In this document: positions 34,495 through 36,359 of the stretch, one piece after another
Position numbering within the stretch: position 1 is the first letter of the stretch
How the letters are laid out: every line of letters starts with the position of its first letter
From: Eubacteriales bacterium
GTDB taxonomy: Bacteria; Bacillota; Clostridia; Peptostreptococcales; Anaerovoracaceae
DNA: 36,359 nt
NCBI GenBank assembly: GCA_028692105.1
Contig: JAQUYC010000016.1
Span: 1-36,359 of the forward strand
Direction: 5' to 3'
Position numbers and translations under genes: made by a program
Notes under the pieces: model-generated
Told to the model about the DNA's origin: nothing
Databases searched by the model: none
The model's input: only the letters and a program-made list of their open reading frames with translations

Positions 34495-35823
34495 ATGTCT
34501 TTAAGTATTCAAATTATGATACTGATTATCGGTATTTTTATTCTTATCTTATTATGTGCCGGTTTTGTTGTCCTCCTTGGCATACGAAAAAAATCCGAAG
34601 AGGATCACAGCCTGCAAAATATGCAATATATACAAAACAGTTTTAACAGTCTTGGTGAAATGCTTACAGGATCTCAGCGACAATCGACTGATATTCAGGA
34701 TAAGCGTCTGCAGGAATTGAATCTGCAGCTCACTCAGCGAAATGACACTCTGCAAAAAACGGTATTTGACACCCTTAGCCAGATTGACACAAGGTTGAAG
34801 ACAAATGCCATGGAAAACGAGCAGAAACTTGAGCAAATCAGGCAGACAATGGAAAAAAGGATCTCTGTGATGCAGGAGGAAAATAGTAAGAAGCTGGAAG
34901 AGATGCGGGCCATAGTTGATGAAAAGCTTCAGAAAACATTGGAAGAACGTATAGGGAAATCATTCCAGCTTGTCAGCGAAAGACTTGAACAAGTATACAA
35001 AGGGCTTGGAGAAATGCAAAACCTTGCCTCCGGAGTTGGTGATCTAAAGAAAGTGCTTTCAAATGTCAAGACACGGGGAATACTGGGAGAAATTCAATTG
35101 GGAGCAATTTTGGAACAGATGCTGTCTCCTGAACAGTATGAAGAAAATATAGCTCTGAAGAAAGGAAGCTCTGAGAGAGTTGAGTATGCTATTAAGCTTC
35201 CCGGGGACGGGGATGGTGAAGTCTATCTGCCAATCGATGCGAAATTCCCTGCCGATACATATGCAAAGTTAGTGGATGCATATGATACCGGTAATCCCGA
35301 AGAAGTCGACCAAGCTGCTAAAATGCTTGAACGTTCAATCAGAACCTTTGCAAAAAGCATCCATGATAAATACATAGAACCGCCTCAGACAACGGATTTT
35401 GGTATTATGTTTCTTCCATTTGAAGGACTGTATGCAGAAGCAGTACGCCGAGGCATGGTGGAGACTCTGCAAAGAGAATATAAGATCAACATAGCCGGTC
35501 CTACAACAATGGCAGCATTGCTTAACAGCTTACAGATGGGCTTTAAGACACTGGCGATTCAAAAGCATTCGAGCGAGGTCTGGAATGTGCTGGGCGCCGT
35601 AAAGACTGAATTTGATAAATTCGGAGATGTTCTTGCCGCGACACAGCAGAGGATTAATCAAGCCAATATTGAGCTTGACAAGCTTGTCGGAACAAGAACC
35701 CGCAAAATACAGAGCAAACTCAGAAACATTGCAAGTCTTTCTGAGCAGGACAGCAATGAGGTTTTAGGCATCAATCCCCCGGAGAATGACTCGTCAGTTA
35801 ATGAATTCAGTGAGGAAGAATAA
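34495..35823 (+). CDS. rmuC: DNA recombination protein RmuC
   Basis: 442 residues: one N-terminal membrane helix (about 5-30), a long coiled coil (about 40-175, rich in Gln, Glu and Lys), and an RmuC domain (about 180-400) with the conserved LPIDAKFPADTYAKL, FGIMFLPFEGLYAEAV and GPTTMAALLNSLQMGFKTL. Family members limit DNA inversions and have a nuclease-like core; their exact role is not settled. The start ATG at 34495 has a GGGGGAAG site. The gene ends 3 bases before the metallophosphoesterase start, so the two are coupled. Confidence 0.94.
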   Translation: MSLSIQIMILIIGIFILILLCAGFVVLLGIRKKSEEDHSLQNMQYIQNSFNSLGEMLTGSQRQSTDIQDKRLQELNLQLTQRNDTLQKTVFDTLSQIDTRLKTNAMENEQKLEQIRQTMEKRISVMQEENSKKLEEMRAIVDEKLQKTLEERIGKSFQLVSERLEQVYKGLGEMQNLASGVGDLKKVLSNVKTRGILGEIQLGAILEQMLSPEQYEENIALKKGSSERVEYAIKLPGDGDGEVYLPIDAKFPADTYAKLVDAYDTGNPEEVDQAAKMLERSIRTFAKSIHDKYIEPPQTTDFGIMFLPFEGLYAEAVRRGMVETLQREYKINIAGPTTMAALLNSLQMGFKTLAIQKHSSEVWNVLGAVKTEFDKFGDVLAATQQRINQANIELDKLVGTRTRKIQSKLRNIASLSEQDSNEVLGINPPENDSSVNEFSEEE

Positions 35824-35826
35824 CAA

Positions 35827-36359
35827 ATGGGCATATACGCGATTTCAGATCTGCATCTTTCTTTTTCATCAGAGAAACCAATGGATATTTACGGAGGAGA
35901 ATGGATCAATCATACAGAGAAGGTAAAGAACAGCTGGGAAAGGATGATTTCTGAAGAAGACACAGTGATCATACCGGGTGATACCTCTTGGGCGCTGCGA
36001 TTTGAAGATGCTTTGGTCGATCTTAAATGGTTAAGCGAACTTCCCGGTAATAAAGTATTGATCAAAGGAAATCATGACCTATGGTGGAATTCTGTAAACA
36101 AATTAAATGCATTATATGAAAACATGTTTTTTATTCAAAATACTTTTTATGCAGCAGAAGGATATGCAATATGCGGAACCCGCGGTTGGATCTGTCCGGG
36201 TGAAGAAGGATTCACCTTACATGACGAAAAAATTTATCGCCGCGAGCTTGGCAGACTGAAAACATCCTTGGAAGCCGCGTTCAACGCAGGTTATGGAAGG
36301 AAGGATGCCACAGGCCACAGCAGAATTATAGGTGTGATTCATTTTCCACCGGCAGGTGA
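35827..36359 (+). CDS. Metallophosphoesterase (partial, 3' end outside window)
   Basis: 177 complete codons from the ATG at 35827, running off the edge. It starts MGIYAISDLHLSFSSEKPMD and shows the calcineurin-like metal motifs in order: SDLHL (7-11), IPGDTSWAL (about 52-60) and KGNHDLWWN (about 80-88). This matches the COG1768 predicted phosphohydrolases, where the next conserved His motif begins (IGVIHFPP) just at the window end. Substrate unknown. A GAGGAAG site overlaps the end of rmuC. Confidence 0.88.
   Translation, partial: MGIYAISDLHLSFSSEKPMDIYGGEWINHTEKVKNSWERMISEEDTVIIPGDTSWALRFEDALVDLKWLSELPGNKVLIKGNHDLWWNSVNKLNALYENMFFIQNTFYAAEGYAICGTRGWICPGEEGFTLHDEKIYRRELGRLKTSLEAAFNAGYGRKDATGHSRIIGVIHFPPAG

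Overview
The window looks like chromosomal DNA of a low-GC, anaerobic, probably spore-forming member of the Clostridia. The evidence is the A/T-rich codon use, strong purine-rich ribosome binding sites, TTG/GTG starts, two Cys-rich spore-coat-like genes, and an oxygen-sensitive 4-hydroxybutyryl-CoA pathway. The gene order abfD - small Cys protein - abfT - abfH, and the active-site residue positions, resemble the 4-aminobutyrate fermenter Clostridium aminobutyricum and its relatives (inference). I saw no rRNA, tRNA, CRISPR array, transposase or phage gene.

Layout. 1-1109 (-): metY, cut by the window edge. 1303-6159 (+): a NifU-like Fe-S protein, then the 4-hydroxybutyrate module abfD, a 90-aa CGGCNP protein, abfT and abfH, closed by a strong terminator. 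6236-8103 (-): aroB-aroE. 8388-9059 (+): a DUF975-type membrane protein. 9074-10174 (-): a duplicated P-loop ATPase. 10313-13784 (+): a tight three-gene operon of ATP-grasp ligase, Asp/Glu-type racemase and MurE-like Mur ligase. 13781-15247 (-): murI and an acidic protein. 15387-18979 (+): pepF, nadK and an RluA-family pseudouridine synthase. 19067-19393 (+): a small Cys/Asp-rich protein behind a sigma-K-like promoter. 19632-24244 (+): ilvC, ilvB, rarD and an MBL-fold hydrolase. 24298-25293 (-): a Cys-rich coat-like protein. 25540-27046 (+): Smr, macro-domain and SdpI-like proteins. 27174-27249: an unexplained three-way-junction palindrome. 27311-33402: envelope genes (GH18 on -, GH26 and an LtaS-like protein on +). 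33377-34375 (-): a FeoB-like membrane core without a G domain. 34495-36359 (+): rmuC and a metallophosphoesterase cut by the window edge.

How the genes fit together. The abf genes carry out succinate semialdehyde -> 4-hydroxybutyrate -> 4-hydroxybutyryl-CoA -> crotonyl-CoA; the NifU-like protein may supply the dehydratase cluster. The ligase/racemase/Mur-ligase operon, with murI converging on it, points to D-amino-acid chemistry of the cell wall. Its Mur ligase has lost the usual DNPR substrate motif, which makes it the best candidate for something undescribed. The second most interesting protein is the LtaS-like enzyme, which carries a C-terminal GDPD-like domain whose catalytic residues appear to be gone.
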